From positions 1 through 17,042 of the forward strand of contig JAFWZH010000023.1 of the NCBI GenBank assembly GCA_017522515.1: a stretch of DNA of 17,042 nt, written 5' to 3'. The DNA is from Clostridia bacterium (GTDB lineage Bacteria > Bacillota_A > Clostridia > UBA1212 > UBA1255). The notes beneath the pieces are model-generated. The model worked only from the letters and a program-made list of their open reading frames with translations. It was not told where the DNA came from and made no database searches. Position numbers and translations under genes: made by a program. Of the stretch, positions 15,275-17,042 are shown in pieces. Within the stretch, counting starts at the first letter, position 1, and each line of letters starts with the position of its first letter.

Positions 15275-16534
15275 ATGAAGAAAATAGTTTCGCTTTTTAT
15301 AGCAATAATTCTATGTGTTACATTGATGCTTCCGCTGATTGTTTCAGCAGCAAGCGCAAGTGCAAGCTTGACGGGTCCCGGCACAGTTCGTGCCGGTGAC
15401 ACCATCACTTTGAGTTTCAATTTAAATGGTAGCGGTATCTATGGCGCATCTGGTACATTGTCCTATGATAGTAGCCAGGTTACCTTATCTGGAACTTCTC
15501 AAAAGATTGGTTCTCCCTGGGCTGTTGAGTTCAACGGGAACAACTTTGTTGCTTACGACAACAATCTGAGCAATCCGATTAACGGCAACAAAACACTGTT
15601 TACCGTAACTTTTAAGGTAAAATCTGTTGCGGTTGGCACTAACATTAAGATCTCCTACACAGGCGTTACGGCTTCTGACGGCAATGCGGATGCAAATGTC
15701 GGCACGGTTACATATTCCACTACAATTGCTGCACCGTTGTCTACGGATAATAACTTAGCAAGCCTCACAGTAAGCAACGCAACATTCTCTCCCGCTTTCT
15801 CTGCTGGAACAACTAGTTACAGTGCAAGTGTTTCCTTTGAGGTTTCCAAACTGAATGTATCTGCAACAGCAGCTGACGGCAAAGCAAAGGTTTCCGTAAA
15901 TAGTCCGAATCTGACACCCAATGGAACTACTAATGTTACGATCACGGTCACGGCGGAGAATGGAGCTAAAAAGACATATACTATTTCCGTCAAGAGAGCG
16001 CAAGATCCAAACTATGTAGCAAGCAGTAATAACAATCTATCTGGAATCAGTGTTGACGGCTTCCTTCTTTCTCCGGTGTTCAGCGCAGAGAATACGCAGT
16101 ATGTGATCTGGCTGCCCTACGAAACCACTAGTGTTAAGATTGGCGGAACAGCGGCAGACAGCAAAGCATCTGTTGAAGTTGTCGGTGGTGATAATCTTGC
16201 TGCTGGACAGGATAATCCTGTTAAAGTAATTTGTACCGCTGAGAACGGAGAGAAAAAGGAATATACTGTATTTGTTAAACGTGCGGCTGCACATGATGGA
16301 ACAGTAGAAGATCTTCCGAGCGAATCCACACCTCCGGAAACAGAGCCATCGGAAACAACCCCGCCTGAAACTACACCCTCAGAAACCAATCCTGCAGATA
16401 CTACATCGAATACTGCGCCCGAAAACAATACAAATGGTATTGCCTGGTGGTGGCTGATCATTGTTGGTATCGTGGCTCTGGCGGCTGGCTTAGCTGGTGG
16501 ATTCTTTGGTAAGGATATAATCAAGAAAAAATAA
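15275..16534 (+). CDS. Membrane-anchored cohesin protein with cadherin-like domains
   Basis: The protein has 419 residues. ATG 15275 follows AAGGAGA, which overlaps the preceding stop codon, so the two genes are co-translated from one operon. A signal peptide ends near A25. Residues about 28-152 fit a cohesin domain (VRAGDTITLSFNLNG, then GTLSYDSSQV, then LFTVTFKVK). Two cadherin-like beta-sandwich domains (about 155-240 and 250-335) share the pattern LxxLxVxxxxxSPxFSxxTxxY and end in AENGxKKxYTxxVKRA. A Pro/Thr/Ser/Glu stalk (about 345-388), a transmembrane helix (WWWLIIVGIVALAAGLAGGF) and a short KKK tail finish the protein. Cohesins bind dockerins in a calcium-dependent way, so this is the likely cell-surface receptor of the dockerin protein encoded just upstream. 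The pairing is inferred from adjacency and domain type. Cohesins on a TM anchor rather than an SLH or LPXTG anchor are less usual. Confidence 0.9.
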   Translation: MKKIVSLFIAIILCVTLMLPLIVSAASASASLTGPGTVRAGDTITLSFNLNGSGIYGASGTLSYDSSQVTLSGTSQKIGSPWAVEFNGNNFVAYDNNLSNPINGNKTLFTVTFKVKSVAVGTNIKISYTGVTASDGNADANVGTVTYSTTIAAPLSTDNNLASLTVSNATFSPAFSAGTTSYSASVSFEVSKLNVSATAADGKAKVSVNSPNLTPNGTTNVTITVTAENGAKKTYTISVKRAQDPNYVASSNNNLSGISVDGFLLSPVFSAENTQYVIWLPYETTSVKIGGTAADSKASVEVVGGDNLAAGQDNPVKVICTAENGEKKEYTVFVKRAAAHDGTVEDLPSESTPPETEPSETTPPETTPSETNPADTTSNTAPENNTNGIAWWWLIIVGIVALAAGLAGGFFGKDIIKKK

Positions 16535-16541
16535 TTGCACT

Positions 16542-16576
16542 TAAAGGGGCTGTAAAAAAACAGTCCCTTTATTTTG
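16542..16576 (+). terminator. Terminator of the dockerin/cohesin operon
   Basis: AAAGGGGCTGT (16543-16553) pairs with ACAGTCCCTTT (16560-16570) with one G-U pair and an A6 loop, followed by ATTTT. It lies eight bases after the cohesin stop codon. Confidence 0.88.
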
Positions 16577-16659
16577 AAAATAATTACACTTTTATAGTTG
16601 ACAAAACAAAATCCCCGTTTATTTGATAAAAAATGTGCATGTTTATCTTGAAATTTATA

Positions 16660-17042
16660 CACTTTCTGCACAATATAAAATATACCGCTTTTCTTATACT
16701 TTGATACTTGCCTGCGTTAAGGCAAAATTTAAACTGATCCTAAAACAACATCTGTTTGAAAAATTATTTTTCTTTTTCTCAAAAACACCTTGGATTTTAC
16801 CCCTCTAAAAATACATATAAGTGAAAACAATTTTAAAAGAAAATTTTTTTCTCTTTTTAGGTTGTAAAAATCAAAAAAAGTTACAAATAAGGAATGAGAG
16901 GAAAAATAAATCTTCTCACGCACATAGAAAACTGAATAAGTGAGGATGCCGAGTCATAAACTTACCGGACCGAAAGGAAAAGCCAACTCGAAAGAGCGCC
17001 ATGACCTCTATGAAAGAGCGAGCGATAAATCCGGCAGAGAAA
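16660..17042 (+). repeat. Long direct repeat, copy 2 (cut by the window end)
   Basis: It matches 8691-9075 in sequence and order: the TTGCCT/AGGCAA hairpin (16708-16725), the A/T-rich stretch, the A-rich-loop hairpin running into CACGCAC (16917-16923), and the start of the short open frame at ATG 16946. It ends mid-repeat at the window edge, so its full length cannot be judged. The short stretch before it (16577-16659) holds no gene. A TTGACA near 16599 has no good -10 partner. Confidence 0.93.

Noticed and set aside
16300..16534. LPXTG sortase signal at the cohesin C-terminus
   Set aside because: The stalk is followed by a transmembrane helix and a Lys tail, but no LPXTG or close variant precedes it, so a plain membrane anchor is the better call.
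16117..16671. Minus-strand frame of 184 codons
   Set aside because: It is antisense to the cohesin gene's second cadherin-like domain and Pro/Thr/Ser/Glu stalk. The Ser/Val/Gly repeats in its translation mirror that stalk.

Overview
The window reads as gut-type Firmicutes DNA, most likely a Clostridia (Oscillospiraceae/Lachnospiraceae-like) genome or metagenome contig. This is inferred from strong AGGAGG-type ribosome binding sites, GTG/TTG starts, a TnpV remnant, and a secreted dockerin protein next to a cohesin protein. No tRNA, rRNA, CRISPR array or complete transposase was seen.

Region 1 (1-8146, all +) is a compact run of genes: two paralogous zinc-ribbon/TPR/TIR proteins (the first cut by the window edge), an SPFH (stomatin/prohibitin-type, YdjI-like) protein with zinc ribbons at both ends, a small four-helix membrane protein whose start overlaps the SPFH stop codon, and, 69 bases later, a more A/T-rich gene for a phosphoribosyltransferase-like protein resembling the PRTase-CE family. 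Both TIR domains keep the WxxxE glutamate that is catalytic in NAD-cleaving TIR enzymes. Together they look like a membrane-associated sensing/effector operon, plausibly stress or phage defence. That function is inferred, not shown.

Region 2 (8147-10484) has no convincing intact gene. It holds a strong hairpin terminator, a broken tnpV gene on the minus strand (three in-frame stops and a frameshift), the first copy of a ~385-base direct repeat, a stretch rich in hairpins that looks like structured RNA or mobile-element non-coding DNA, a palindrome followed by a T run, a good promoter, a 23-bp hairpin and a UUCG-loop terminator placed directly before the next gene.

Region 3 (10485-16576, +) is a two-gene cell-surface operon. 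The first gene encodes a 1592-residue secreted protein with two GLUG-repeat blocks, six Big_3-type Ig-like domains, a cysteine-rich module and a C-terminal type I dockerin. The second encodes a 419-residue membrane-anchored protein with a signal peptide, a cohesin, two cadherin-like beta-sandwich domains, a Pro/Thr/Ser/Glu stalk and a C-terminal transmembrane helix. The simplest reading is that the second protein tethers the first through cohesin-dockerin binding. A second copy of the 385-base repeat follows the operon and runs off the end of the window, so the surface module is bracketed by direct repeats about 8 kb apart.
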